A stretch of DNA of 40,603 bases. Source: MGBC114844 sp910585855 (GTDB lineage: Bacteria > Bacillota > Clostridia > Lachnospirales > Lachnospiraceae). Position numbers and translations under genes: made by a program. The notes beneath the pieces are model-generated. The model was given only the letters and a program-made list of their open reading frames with translations. It made no database searches and was not told the DNA's origin. Of the stretch, positions 14,625 to 23,111 are shown in pieces. How positions within the stretch are numbered: the stretch's first letter is position 1; each line of letters starts with the position of its first letter. The stretch is from the NCBI GenBank assembly GCA_965646165.1, contig CBFFYP010000038.1:1-40603 (forward strand), in the 5' to 3' direction.

Positions 14625-16040
14625 ATGGAAAATCAGCGTTATTTACCCCTGGTAATTGAATATACACAGGAGATGATTTTTTTATTTGATAAAGACGGAA
14701 GGATATTAGAAGCAAATAAAAGTGCGGAGAAAGAGTTAGGGTATGAGCCAGACGAATTGTATGGAGAGGGAATTCTTACTATTTTTCCGGCAATTTCAGA
14801 GTGTAAAAAAGAAGAAGGAATGGCATTTTTTACAAAAGAGGAATTACTGAATACAAGTGCTTACCGAAAAAATAAAACTTGTTTTGCAGTGGATCTTCGT
14901 ATGACAATTTTGGATGCGAAAAAAGGGCTTTATCTGATAACAGCGATTAATGTAGCAGAACGTGACAGTGCAATCAAAGGCTTGGATCGGGCAAAAGATG
15001 AATCGGAGCAGGTTGTTCGTATTCGAAATGAATTTGTATCCAATGTAACACATGAACTTCGCACGCCGCTGAATGGTATTTTAGGACATGCGAAAAATCT
15101 TCTGGAGCAGGAAGAACGATCCGAACAAAGAAAAACGTTAGAGTGGATTATACATTGCTGTGAAGATATGAAGCAGGTTATCAATAATATTTTGGATTTT
15201 TCGGATTTAGAATCGGGAAGATATGCACTGCAGGAAAAGAAATTTAAAATAAAAGATACCATAGATCGAGTGGCTGCTGCCTATATGGAAAAGATAAATG
15301 AAAAGGGTCTGCAGCTAAAATTGATGATAGATGACAGTGTTCCAAAATGTGTAATAGGGGATGAACAAAAACTGGCACAGGTTTTAAAAAATTTGCTCTC
15401 TAATGCAGTAAAATTTACTTTAGAGGGAGAAATTATAGTAAAAGTAATTCAAACATTACAGTTAAAGGACAGCGTAGAACTGTTTTTTTTAGTTATTGAT
15501 TCCGGTATTGGCATCAAAGAAGCCGATAAGGACAAGATTTTTCAAAGTTTTTCACAGGCAGACGGATCTAGTACCAGAAAGTATGGAGGAACAGGGTTAG
15601 GTCTGACAATTTGCAAGGAATTGGTAGAATTGATGCAGGGTACTATTCATGTGGAAAGTGAAGAGGGAAAGGGAAGTACGTTTTCTTTTTCTGTTTTATT
15701 AAAACTTCCAAGCCGGCAGCAGGAAAACGAAAAAAAAGAAGCAGATTGGCAGGTATTAAAACGTGCAGAAGAGCATATTTATTCCTATTATACACCAGAA
15801 AATCAAAAAGAATTAAGAGAGGAATTAGATAAAATTCTTCTTTGTATTGATATGGAAAATTGGGAAAAAGCAGAGCAATTTGCGATAGAAATAAAAGAAT
15901 TAGTACAAGGAAAAAGCGAAGCGATTCGAAGGGCAGCATTTCGTATGGAAATGGCAGTAAGAAAAGCAAATGAAGAAAAAGTAATGACAGCATATCAGCA
16001 GATAGAAGAATGTCTAGAGAAAGAGAAAGGCGGAATATAA
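14625..16040 (+). CDS. PAS-domain sensor histidine kinase with degenerate HPt-like tail
   Basis: The 471-residue protein has no membrane segment. Residues about 5-115 form a PAS domain (MIFLFDKDGRILEANKSAEKELGY). HisKA has His143 in THELRTPLNGI, and HATPase_c has DSGIGI and YGGTGLGLTI. The last 100 residues are helical and resemble an HPt domain (WEKAEQFAIEIKELVQGK) but lack the phosphorylatable His. I start at 14625, where AGGAG is 7 bases upstream; earlier in-frame TTG and ATG codons lack a site. The stop overlaps the next start as TAATG, so kinase and regulator are translationally coupled and very probably partners. Confidence 0.93.
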   Translation: MENQRYLPLVIEYTQEMIFLFDKDGRILEANKSAEKELGYEPDELYGEGILTIFPAISECKKEEGMAFFTKEELLNTSAYRKNKTCFAVDLRMTILDAKKGLYLITAINVAERDSAIKGLDRAKDESEQVVRIRNEFVSNVTHELRTPLNGILGHAKNLLEQEERSEQRKTLEWIIHCCEDMKQVINNILDFSDLESGRYALQEKKFKIKDTIDRVAAAYMEKINEKGLQLKLMIDDSVPKCVIGDEQKLAQVLKNLLSNAVKFTLEGEIIVKVIQTLQLKDSVELFFLVIDSGIGIKEADKDKIFQSFSQADGSSTRKYGGTGLGLTICKELVELMQGTIHVESEEGKGSTFSFSVLLKLPSRQQENEKKEADWQVLKRAEEHIYSYYTPENQKELREELDKILLCIDMENWEKAEQFAIEIKELVQGKSEAIRRAAFRMEMAVRKANEEKVMTAYQQIEECLEKEKGGI

Positions 16041-17134
16041 TGGAATTATTTTCGGCAAAAGAGCAGCCGGCAGAGATTATGGTAGTAGATGATTTAGAGA
16101 GTAACCAGCGTCTTCTTGCTAAAATGATTGAAAGTATGGGATATATTGCAGTACCAGCATTAAGCGGAGCAGAAGCAATAGAACAGATCGGCAGAAAGCT
16201 GCCGCAGCTTTTTTTATTGGACATTACAATGCCAGATATGAGCGGATTTGAATTATGCGAAATTTTAAAAAATAATCCCTTTACAAAAGAAATTCCGGTT
16301 ATTTTTATTTCCGCTTCCGACCGTTCAGAGGATAAAGTAACAGGATTTTATTTGGGAGGTGTAGACTTTATTACAAAACCGTTTGTTTTGGAAGAGGTTA
16401 CAGCAAGGATTCGTATGCATTTAAAAATGTATGAGATGCAGCAGTCATTAGAACTTTATAATCGGCATCTCAATAAACTGGTCAATGAACAGATAAAGCA
16501 GATTGAAGAACAAAAGAAAAATGTGCTGTATGCATTGGCAAAGATTACAGAAAGCAGCAGCAATATTTCAGAAAATCATTTAGAAAATATCAGGAAAAAT
16601 TGTAAAACACTTGCACAGGCAATGCAGTTCTCTCCGATTTTTGAAAAAAAAATAAGCAATTCTTTTTTAGAAAATATTGAGATTGTTTCTCCTCTTCACG
16701 ATATCGGAAAGATTGCCATTCCTACCGATGTATTAAATAAACCCGGAAAACTAACGGCAGAAGAAATGAAAATGGTAAAAGGACATACCATAACAGGAGC
16801 AAAAATTCTTACGGAAATCTATGCAGGGACAGAGAAAAATGAGTTTATTCAGATGGCGATAGATGTAGCACGTTATCATCATGAAAAATGGGATGGTACG
16901 GGTTATCCTGATGGGCTTTGCAAAGAGCAGATTCCACTGTCGGCAAGGATTGTTGCTGTGTTGGAATGTTATGATACATTGACAGGAAAACGGTGCTATA
17001 AACCGGAAATTTCACCGGAAAAAAGTATGGCAATTATGGAAGAAGAAGTGGGGAAAAGTTTTGATCCAGATATTTTTGATGTATTTCGCCGTGTACAAAA
17101 AAGAATGGTAATTAATCAGAATTATGATTTTTGA
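16040..17134 (+). CDS. Response regulator with HD-GYP output domain
   Basis: The 364-residue protein has a receiver (1-125) with acidic VVDD and phosphoacceptor Asp61 in FLLDITMP, a Lys in ITKPF, then a coiled coil (140-165). The HD-GYP domain carries HDIGKI at 220-225, HTITGAKIL, HHEKWDGTGYP at 280-290 and ECYDTLTGKR. All residues of an active cyclic-di-GMP phosphodiesterase appear present, unlike the protein at 1537-3390. The start overlaps the kinase stop by one base, with AAAGGCGG as binding site. A frame opening at 16010 is in phase but less likely. Confidence 0.94.
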   Translation: MELFSAKEQPAEIMVVDDLESNQRLLAKMIESMGYIAVPALSGAEAIEQIGRKLPQLFLLDITMPDMSGFELCEILKNNPFTKEIPVIFISASDRSEDKVTGFYLGGVDFITKPFVLEEVTARIRMHLKMYEMQQSLELYNRHLNKLVNEQIKQIEEQKKNVLYALAKITESSSNISENHLENIRKNCKTLAQAMQFSPIFEKKISNSFLENIEIVSPLHDIGKIAIPTDVLNKPGKLTAEEMKMVKGHTITGAKILTEIYAGTEKNEFIQMAIDVARYHHEKWDGTGYPDGLCKEQIPLSARIVAVLECYDTLTGKRCYKPEISPEKSMAIMEEEVGKSFDPDIFDVFRRVQKRMVINQNYDF

Positions 17135-17135
17135 A

Positions 17136-17160
17136 AGGGGGACGCCGATTCTGGCGTCCT
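17136..17160. terminator. GGACGCC hairpin between convergent genes
   Basis: GGACGCC (17140-17146) pairs with GGCGTCC (17153-17159) around GATTCT, extended by wobble pairs. The flanks (GGACGCC, TTCTGGCGTCC) match the outermost ends of module B of the hairpin elements, so this may be a collapsed copy now acting as a terminator. Confidence 0.5.
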
Positions 17161-17178
17161 TCCTATTGGAAAAATATT

Positions 17179-18429
17179 TTATACAAGAAGTTTTCCGTAG
17201 ATTTCGATTGGGATATAGGCTTCTATTTGAATTCCTTCTGTTAGATATTCTTCTTTTAGAAGCTGACCAAATTTGCGGATGGATTGTATTTTTCCGGCTT
17301 CGTTATAAGAAAAGGTATGATTGATATAGACTTTTTGTTTTTGCAGAATCTCTTCGATTGTTTGAGTCAATTCTTCTAGTCCAACTTTATTTTTGGCAGA
17401 AATAGACAGTGTTTTTTCTGCTTTAAAATCTCTTAATATTTCTGGAGAAGTTAGCAGATCTTGTTTGTTAAATACCGTAATAATTGGTTTATCTCCGACT
17501 TTTAGGCGGGCTAGAGTTTCATAGACGGTATGGATTTGACTGTCCATTTGAGGATTGGAAGCATCGACTACATGCAGGATAATATCAGCATATTTGGCTT
17601 CTTCTAATGTACTCTGAAATGCTTCTACTAAGTGATGCGGCAGTTTGCGGATAAAGCCGACCGTATCAGTAAAAAGAACTTCCTGACCGCTTGGCAGAGT
17701 ATAGTTTCTGGTAATCGGATCTAAAGTGGCAAATAACATATCCTGTTCTAATACACCGGCATTGGTCAGTGCATTGAGCAGAGTAGATTTGCCGGCATTG
17801 GTGTAGCCGACAATCGCAATAACCGGAATATGTGTGCGGCTTCTCTGCTGCCTTGCTACTTCCCGGTGGGCTTTGATATTGGTTAATTCTTTGTTAAGCT
17901 GAGAGATACGCTCATGAATCAGACGGCGATCCATTTCCAGCTTTTTTTCTCCCGGGCCTCTTGTGCCGATACCGCCTCCCAAACGGGAAAGAGAGTTTCG
18001 AAGTCCGACTAAACGGGTGGCACGATAGCGAAGCTGCGCCAATTCGACTTGTATTTTTCCTTCACTGGTAGAAGCATGAGCAGCAAAGATATCTAAAATA
18101 ATTAGAGTACGATCCATTACTTTAAGCTGCAGGGCATCTTCTAGATTGGAAAGCTGAGCAGGGGAGAGTTCATCGTCACAGACAATGCCGGTGGCATGAA
18201 GGCTCGCTGCCATTTCACGCAGTTCATCAATTTTTCCTTTTCCCAGATAAGTTCCCGGATGAACTGCTTCCCGATTTTGAATTATTGTTGCAAGACAGCT
18301 TCCACCCGCTGTTTTGACCAATTCTTTTAGTTCTTTTAGAGAAGCTTCGGTATCGTCATATTCATTGATATGGATACCAACTAAAATAACACGTTCTTGT
18401 TCCTCTTTTATTTCATAAATATTTCCCAT
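17179..18429 (-). CDS. hflX: GTPase HflX
   Basis: HflX is a ribosome-binding GTPase that splits stalled 70S ribosomes after stress. The 416-residue protein has the HflX N-terminal domain with LSRLGGGIGTRGPGEKKLEM, then the G domain with P-loop GYTNAGKS, DTVGFIRKLP and the NKQD box. AAGGAGCG precedes the ATG. It starts 19 bases after the TPR-lipoprotein stop, so it is the second gene of that operon. Confidence 0.96.
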   Translation of the reverse strand: MGNIYEIKEEQERVILVGIHINEYDDTEASLKELKELVKTAGGSCLATIIQNREAVHPGTYLGKGKIDELREMAASLHATGIVCDDELSPAQLSNLEDALQLKVMDRTLIILDIFAAHASTSEGKIQVELAQLRYRATRLVGLRNSLSRLGGGIGTRGPGEKKLEMDRRLIHERISQLNKELTNIKAHREVARQQRSRTHIPVIAIVGYTNAGKSTLLNALTNAGVLEQDMLFATLDPITRNYTLPSGQEVLFTDTVGFIRKLPHHLVEAFQSTLEEAKYADIILHVVDASNPQMDSQIHTVYETLARLKVGDKPIITVFNKQDLLTSPEILRDFKAEKTLSISAKNKVGLEELTQTIEEILQKQKVYINHTFSYNEAGKIQSIRKFGQLLKEEYLTEGIQIEAYIPIEIYGKLLV

Positions 18430-18448
18430 AAGCGCTCCTTTTATATAG

Positions 18449-19594
18449 TTATCTGGTTTTTAAAAATTCATTTTCCCTTACAGCGGCGTAGTCGTCTGGG
18501 TAAGCGGCGACATAGGCTGCCATTTTGGCGGCGGCAGTATCAAAGTCCAGCAGATATTCATAGGTAACGGCTTCATTATACAGCAAGGCTTTTCTGGAAT
18601 TTAAATCATTGAGTTCTAGTCCGGTTTCAAAATAGCTCAGTGCAGAGGTATAGTCACCTTGGTTAAATTTTATAATGCCCATTTGATTATAGACTTCACC
18701 GCTGACAGAACCGGTTTGTACATATTGTTCAAAGGTAATAAAGGCAGTATTGGTATCACCTTGGGAGGCATAGATTTTACCTAAATATAACAAAGCTTCA
18801 TTGTTGCCTTTATCTCTTGCACTAGAAAAGTTTGTCAGTGCATTTTCATAGTTTCCCAGATAGTAGTAGATTTTTCCTTTTGAAAATACATCTTCTTGTT
18901 TTTTGTCTTCTAACAATAGTGCTTTTTCTAAATAGGATGCTGCCTGTTCGGTATAACCATACTGGGAAAGACAGGTATAGATATTAAGATAGCGTTCATA
19001 AGTGGCGTCGTTGGCACTTAAAGCAGCATCAAAGTCTAAAAAAGCTGCTTCCGCATTTTCATTCATCAGATATGCTGTGCCTCTTAAAAAGTGATGTTCC
19101 CCCGGTTTATAGCCGATATCAATTAAAATGGTATAGGTATCAATCGCTTTTTGATATTGGTTGCTTTTTAATTCGGCAAGAGAGCGGTAGTCTAAGATAT
19201 CAAATTCCATTTGATCGACAAAACCTTCTGCAAAGTCGAGAGCTTTTTCTAAAGAAGCGATCGCATTTTCATATTGATTTAGGGCGATATAGATAATACC
19301 TTGACAGCGGTAAGCTTCTTGACTGTTGGGATCTAGTTCTAAGGCAGAATCTATTTTGGATAAAGCACTTTGGTAATCTCCTAATTCTATGTAGGCAAAA
19401 GCATGGTGGATATAGTATTCTGCTTTGGAATTATCTTTTATGATGGCTTTATCAAAGGCATCTGCAGCTTCTGTATAATTTCCCAGACGATAGTATTCTA
19501 ATCCAGATTTATCTAAACTGGCAGCAGAAGAGCCACAGCCTGACAGGCATAGAATACTGGTTAGGACTGGGAGAAGGTATTTTATATTTTTCAT
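18449..19594 (-). CDS. TPR-repeat lipoprotein
   Basis: The 381-residue protein has a type II signal peptide with lipobox LSGC (Cys20), so Lgt would anchor it at the outer face of the membrane. The rest is nearly continuous tetratricopeptide repeats, for example LEYYRLGNYTEAADAFDKAI, HAFAYIELGDYQSALSKID and IYIALNQYENAIASLEKAL, about nine to ten units. TPR arrays are protein-interaction scaffolds; no catalytic domain is seen. It is the first gene of the operon with hflX. AAGGAGCG precedes the ATG. The partner is unknown. Confidence 0.9.
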   Translation of the reverse strand: MKNIKYLLPVLTSILCLSGCGSSAASLDKSGLEYYRLGNYTEAADAFDKAIIKDNSKAEYYIHHAFAYIELGDYQSALSKIDSALELDPNSQEAYRCQGIIYIALNQYENAIASLEKALDFAEGFVDQMEFDILDYRSLAELKSNQYQKAIDTYTILIDIGYKPGEHHFLRGTAYLMNENAEAAFLDFDAALSANDATYERYLNIYTCLSQYGYTEQAASYLEKALLLEDKKQEDVFSKGKIYYYLGNYENALTNFSSARDKGNNEALLYLGKIYASQGDTNTAFITFEQYVQTGSVSGEVYNQMGIIKFNQGDYTSALSYFETGLELNDLNSRKALLYNEAVTYEYLLDFDTAAAKMAAYVAAYPDDYAAVRENEFLKTR

Positions 19595-19625
19595 TTTTTA
19601 ATTCGCTCCTTATTGTAGTATAGGT

Positions 19626-19668
19626 ATTATAACATAGGTATTATAGCATACGAAAGGGTGATTGCAAA
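19626..19668 (-). promoter_or_regulatory. Promoter region of the TPR-lipoprotein/hflX operon
   Basis: On the minus strand there are two TATAAT boxes, 19645-19640 (with an upstream TGC) and 19631-19626. They are 14 bases apart and lie within a small direct repeat TAGGTATTATA. TTTGCA at 19668-19663 is a plausible -35 for the first. Confidence 0.55.
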
Positions 19669-19716
19669 AAATTTTTTTGGATTTTTTTTAGATGATGGTG
19701 AGGGATTTCAGAGGAC

Positions 19717-20042
19717 GCCAGATTCGAAAACGGTGGGCAGACTGCTGTTCCGGTTTCCAAAAAGTAAGAAGTTCTAGGACTTCTGTATTTTTGTATGTCC
19801 AACCGGACAGACCAGGGCGCAATTCGCCCTCATGACAGCCAAAACATAACTGATGTAAGGAAGGATTTTACCAGCCGTAAGACAGCTGCTTTCTTATTCT
19901 CCGGGCTAAACACGCCCCTTTTTTTTCACACCCTGCATGGAAGCAGGATGTGAAAAAAATCTTAGGTTTTCGAGCAGAAGTCCAAGAACTTCTAACTTTT
20001 TTCCAAAGTCACTGCAGTCTGCCCGCTGTTTTCAAATCTGGC
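19717..20042. repeat. Hairpin module B with covarying 29-bp arms
   Basis: Positions 19717-19745 pair with 20014-20042 by 26 Watson-Crick and two wobble pairs. In the orientation of the 5887 copy the stem is CAGCGGGCAGACTGC against GCAGTCTGCCCACCG, a third version of the variable stem. The loop has CCTGC-atggaa-GCAGG inside T-tract and A-tract arms, and GGGCTAAACACGCCCC. Confidence 0.85.
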
Positions 20043-20142
20043 TGTTTCTTGACCCCGGAACAAAAAAGAATCGCTTTCAAATGTTACTGAAAATTTGTCA
20101 TGTAAGAAAATATTGTTTCTGCCGTGATCCAACCAACAGCGA

Positions 20143-20251
20143 GAGGCGGTTTGCTCCTGTCCTTTGCCAGCGACTTCGGAGAACGGTTAGAAGCCCTAGA
20201 CTTTCTTACCGTTTGGAGCGGAGCAGGCAAAGGACAGGAGCAAACCGCCTC
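20143..20251. repeat. Short module A hairpin with 26-bp perfect arms
   Basis: Positions 20143-20168 are perfectly complementary to 20226-20251. The apical part pairs GAACGGTTAGAAG-type sequence with CTTTCTTACCGTT. The internal loop module of the 5472 copy is absent, as if deleted. Confidence 0.85.
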
Positions 20252-20341
20252 TGGCGTCCGGTGACAGTCGCCCCTTTCCGGCAGCATCCTATTATAAAAA
20301 TTTTAGTTTATAAGTTTATCATGAGGAAATTTTGATAATAC

Positions 20342-20370
20342 TTGACACGTTTATTTACATATGTTATATT
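20342..20370 (+). promoter_or_regulatory. Promoter of lysA
   Basis: TTGACA (20342-20347), 17 bases, TATATT (20365-20370). The transcript would start about 65 bases before the lysA ATG. No riboswitch is visible in that leader. Confidence 0.75.
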
Positions 20371-20443
20371 CGGCATAAAAGTGAAAATGTAATGCGGCAT
20401 GGCTTTGGCATGTCGTAAATTTTTTGTAAAGAGGGAAAATACA

Positions 20444-21703
20444 ATGAAGAAAAAACCATTTGTTACTTTAGAACAGGTGAAAGAAATGGTAAAGAAATAT
20501 CCGACACCGTTTCATATATATGATGAAAAAGGAATTCGGGAAAATGCCAGACGATTAAAGGAAGCGTTTTCTTGGAATCCGGGATTTCATGAATATTTTG
20601 CGGTAAAGGCAACGCCGAATCCTTATTTGATGAAAATTTTAAAGGAAGAAGGAATCGGGGCAGACTGTTCTTCTTATACAGAACTTTTGCTGGCAGAAAA
20701 AGTGGGGCTGCATGGGCAAAATATTATGTTTTCTTCTAATGTGACTCCGGCAAAGGATTTTGAACTGGCGGCAAAGTTAGATGCTATTATTAATTTTGAT
20801 GATATTACTCATATTGATTTTTATGAGAAAATTGCACCTTTTAAAGAGGTCATGTGCTGTCGTTTTAATCCCGGCGGAAAATTTCAGATTCATAATACGA
20901 TTATGGACAGTCCGCAGGATGCCAAATATGGTATGACCAGACCGCAGCTTACACAGGCATTTTTGAAATTAAAAGAAAAAGGAGTAAAACAGATTGGGAT
21001 TCATTCTTTTTTGGCAAGTAATACAGTAACAAATGAATATTATCCTACATTGGCAAGGCTTTTGTTTCAGGTTGCGGCAGAGCTGCAGAAGGAAACGGGT
21101 GTAAAGATTCCTTTTATTAATTTATCTGGTGGAGTAGGGGTTGCTTATCGTCCAGAGCAAGAGCCAAATGATATTTTTGCAATCGGAGAAGGGGTAAAAA
21201 AGGCATATCAGGAGGTATTAGTTCCGGCAGGAATGGGAGATGTTGCTATTTTTACTGAGCTTGGGCGGTTTATGTTAGCACCTTACGGACATTTAATTGC
21301 ACAGGCAATTCATGAAAAGCATACCTATAAGGAGTACATTGGGTTGGATGCCTGTGCGGCAAATCTGATGCGTCCGGCGATGTATGGTGCTTATCATGAA
21401 ATAACTGTACTTGGTAAAGAAGAGGAATTGTGTAGTCAGGTTTACGATATAACAGGTGGTTTGTGTGAGAATAACGATAAATTTGCTGTAGATCGAAAAC
21501 TGCCAAAGATAGAGATAGGAGATTATATCTGTATTCATGATACTGGGGCGCATGGATTTTCTATGGGGTATAATTATAATGGAAAGCTGCGTTCGGCAGA
21601 ATTGCTGCTTTGTGAGGATGGAAGCGTAAAACAGATTCGGCGGGCAGAAACGGCAGAGGATTATTTTGCTACGTTGGATTTTGATGCTTTGGAAGAGAAG
21701 TAG
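20444..21703 (+). CDS. lysA: Diaminopimelate decarboxylase (LysA-like)
   Basis: LysA removes CO2 from meso-diaminopimelate to give lysine, the last step of the pathway. The 419-residue PLP enzyme has a type III fold: PLP lysine Lys55 in YFAVKATPNP, a GIHSF motif, the glycine-rich NLSGGVGVAYRPEQ and FTELGRF in the barrel, and ITGGLCENNDKFA with GAHGFSMGYNYNG in the C-terminal domain. GLCEN in place of the common CESxD motif is a variant, so another decarboxylase of this fold cannot be fully excluded, but the dapA/dapB neighbours support lysA. I start at 20444; a frame from 20399 lacks a ribosome binding site. Confidence 0.87.
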   Translation: MKKKPFVTLEQVKEMVKKYPTPFHIYDEKGIRENARRLKEAFSWNPGFHEYFAVKATPNPYLMKILKEEGIGADCSSYTELLLAEKVGLHGQNIMFSSNVTPAKDFELAAKLDAIINFDDITHIDFYEKIAPFKEVMCCRFNPGGKFQIHNTIMDSPQDAKYGMTRPQLTQAFLKLKEKGVKQIGIHSFLASNTVTNEYYPTLARLLFQVAAELQKETGVKIPFINLSGGVGVAYRPEQEPNDIFAIGEGVKKAYQEVLVPAGMGDVAIFTELGRFMLAPYGHLIAQAIHEKHTYKEYIGLDACAANLMRPAMYGAYHEITVLGKEEELCSQVYDITGGLCENNDKFAVDRKLPKIEIGDYICIHDTGAHGFSMGYNYNGKLRSAELLLCEDGSVKQIRRAETAEDYFATLDFDALEEK

Positions 21704-21727
21704 AATTAGAGGGATTGGAAGCTTTAA

Positions 21728-21805
21728 TTAGGCTTTTGGAGATGGGATGCTGCTAAAAAGGGTTGGTTTTTACCGGATGCCGGAGGCGGTTGATTGGAAC
21801 ATTGA
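21728..21805 (+). repeat. Left-end remnant of the hairpin element
   Basis: TTAATTAGGCTTTTGGAGATGGGATGCTGCT, read in two parts, matches the element left end (TTAATTAGGCTTTTGG, then GATGCTGCT). It is followed by ACCGGATGCCGGAGGCGGTTG, the same scar form of module A as at 12954. The right part of the element is missing. It lies directly upstream of the dapA promoter. Confidence 0.7.
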
Positions 21806-21823
21806 AGATTGGAAAGGAAGCAT

Positions 21824-21852
21824 TTGACAACTTATTCTTATAGTGCTATAAT
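21824..21852 (+). promoter_or_regulatory. Promoter of the lysine riboswitch/dapA transcript
   Basis: TTGACA (21824-21829), exactly 17 bases, TATAAT (21847-21852): a consensus sigma-A promoter. Confidence 0.9.
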
Positions 21853-21860
21853 CCAAACAA

Positions 21861-22045
21861 GTTAGTTGATTTCGTAGAGGTTGCGTTTTTTATAAGTAGG
21901 CTGTTTGATATAGCAGGGATAGACGAGAACAGCTTAAAGGAAAAAACGCCGAAAAAGTGTGGAGTCCCTACTGAAGCACTTTTGGGCATACAATGAAAAA
22001 TTGTATGACTGTCATCAGGAATGATGGGGCGCTACAAAGGATTCA
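21861..22045 (+). ncRNA. Lysine riboswitch (L-box) aptamer
   Basis: The leader carries the L-box core in order: GTAGAGGTTGCG, AAGTAGG, AAAGGAAAAAACGCCGAA, TTTTGGGCATA, GACTGTCATC, and TGGGGCGCTACAAAGGA closing the P1 stem (GTAG/CTAC). It sits between a consensus promoter and an intrinsic terminator upstream of dapA. Lysine binding should favour termination and so reduce dapA expression. Confidence 0.93.
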
Positions 22046-22066
22046 GAATTTTGTATGGAATTACTT

Positions 22067-22094
22067 GACCGTCCGATAGATCAGGACGGTTTTT
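22067..22094 (+). terminator. Riboswitch expression-platform terminator
   Basis: ACCGTCC (22068-22074) pairs with GGACGGT (22084-22090), followed by TTTTT. It ends about 130 bases before dapA, just after the aptamer. Confidence 0.88.
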
Positions 22095-22223
22095 GTATGT
22101 AAAGCAGGATTTTTTGCTGACAGAAACGTTTGGTTTATTAGGGCAAAATGGAGAAGAAATGAATATGATATATCATAGTTAGGATTCAGGCAGTAATCCG
22201 AATGAAATGAAGGAGGAATTAGA

Positions 22224-23111
22224 ATGGCAATTTTTAAAGGTGCAGGTGTAGCAATTATTACCCCGTTTACAGAGGATAATCAGGTAAATTATGATAAATT
22301 AGGAGAATTAATTGAATTTCAGATTGAAAATCAGGTGGATAGTATTATTATTTGCGGAACGACAGGGGAGGCTTCTACATTGACACATGAGGAGCATTTA
22401 GATGCGATTCGCTATACCGTAAAGAAAACGGCAAAAAGAGTTCCTGTTATAGCAGGAACTGGTTCGAATTGTACAGAAACTGCTGTTTATCTTTCTAAGG
22501 AGGCAGAGAAAGCCGGAGCAGACGGGCTTTTATTGGTTACGCCTTATTATAATAAAGCAACACAAAAGGGCTTAATTACTCATTTTACAATGATTGCAGA
22601 TTCAGTAAAACTGCCGATTATTCTCTATAATGTGCCAAGCAGAACAGGCTGCAATATCCTTCCTGAAACAGCGGTTGCACTTGCAAAACAAGTAGAAAAT
22701 ATTGTAGGAATCAAAGAGGCAAGCGGATCAATTTCACAGGTAGCAAAACTGGCACAGTTAGCAGATGGATGTATTGATATCTATTCGGGAAATGATGATC
22801 AAATCGTACCGCTGCTTTCTTTAGGAGGCGTTGGTGTTATCTCTGTTTTAGCTAATGTAGCACCGAAAAAGACACACGATATCGTTGCTTCCTATTTGGA
22901 AGGCGATGTTGTAACAAGCCGAAAACTGCAGTTAGAAGCCCTTCCGCTTTGTGAGGCATTGTTCTGTGAAGTAAATCCGATTCCGGTAAAGGCAGCTTTA
23001 AATTTAATGGGATTTGAAATAGGAGGGCTGCGCCGTCCGCTTTCTGAGATAGAACCAGAACATTTGGAAAAATTAAAGAAAGCTATGCGTGATTACGGTA
23101 TTTTAAAATAA
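22224..23111 (+). CDS. dapA: 4-hydroxy-tetrahydrodipicolinate synthase
   Basis: DapA condenses pyruvate with aspartate semialdehyde, the first committed step to lysine and diaminopimelate. The 295-residue barrel has GTTGEAST with Thr46 and Thr47, YNVPSRTGCN with Tyr135, and the Schiff-base Lys164 in VGIKEASG. GGAGGAATTAGA precedes the ATG. Expression is controlled by the lysine riboswitch in the leader. In many relatives dapB follows directly; here a tnpB unit separates them. Confidence 0.97.
   Translation: MAIFKGAGVAIITPFTEDNQVNYDKLGELIEFQIENQVDSIIICGTTGEASTLTHEEHLDAIRYTVKKTAKRVPVIAGTGSNCTETAVYLSKEAEKAGADGLLLVTPYYNKATQKGLITHFTMIADSVKLPIILYNVPSRTGCNILPETAVALAKQVENIVGIKEASGSISQVAKLAQLADGCIDIYSGNDDQIVPLLSLGGVGVISVLANVAPKKTHDIVASYLEGDVVTSRKLQLEALPLCEALFCEVNPIPVKAALNLMGFEIGGLRRPLSEIEPEHLEKLKKAMRDYGILK

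Larger units (their letters stand above)
19712..20290 (-). mobile_element. Two-module hairpin element, reverse orientation
   Basis: About 580 bp between the TPR gene and lysA holds a full module B (19717-20042), the shared linker on the opposite strand (CTGCCGTGATCCAACCAACAG), and a short module A hairpin (20143-20251). The right side ends in CCGGCAGCATCCTAT, matching the left end of the 5417 copy. The outermost terminal repeats are eroded and I see no direct repeat. Open frames such as 19937-20335 and 20084-20287 are not kept between copies and are judged non-coding. Confidence 0.72.

Noticed and set aside
19937..20335. Open frame of 132 codons, with similar frames in other hairpin elements (12820-13134, 5428-5634, 6015-6239, 26239-26514)
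   Set aside because: They lie inside inverted-repeat modules, occur on both strands, and are cut or shifted at different points in each copy. Conservation follows the pairing, not the codons.
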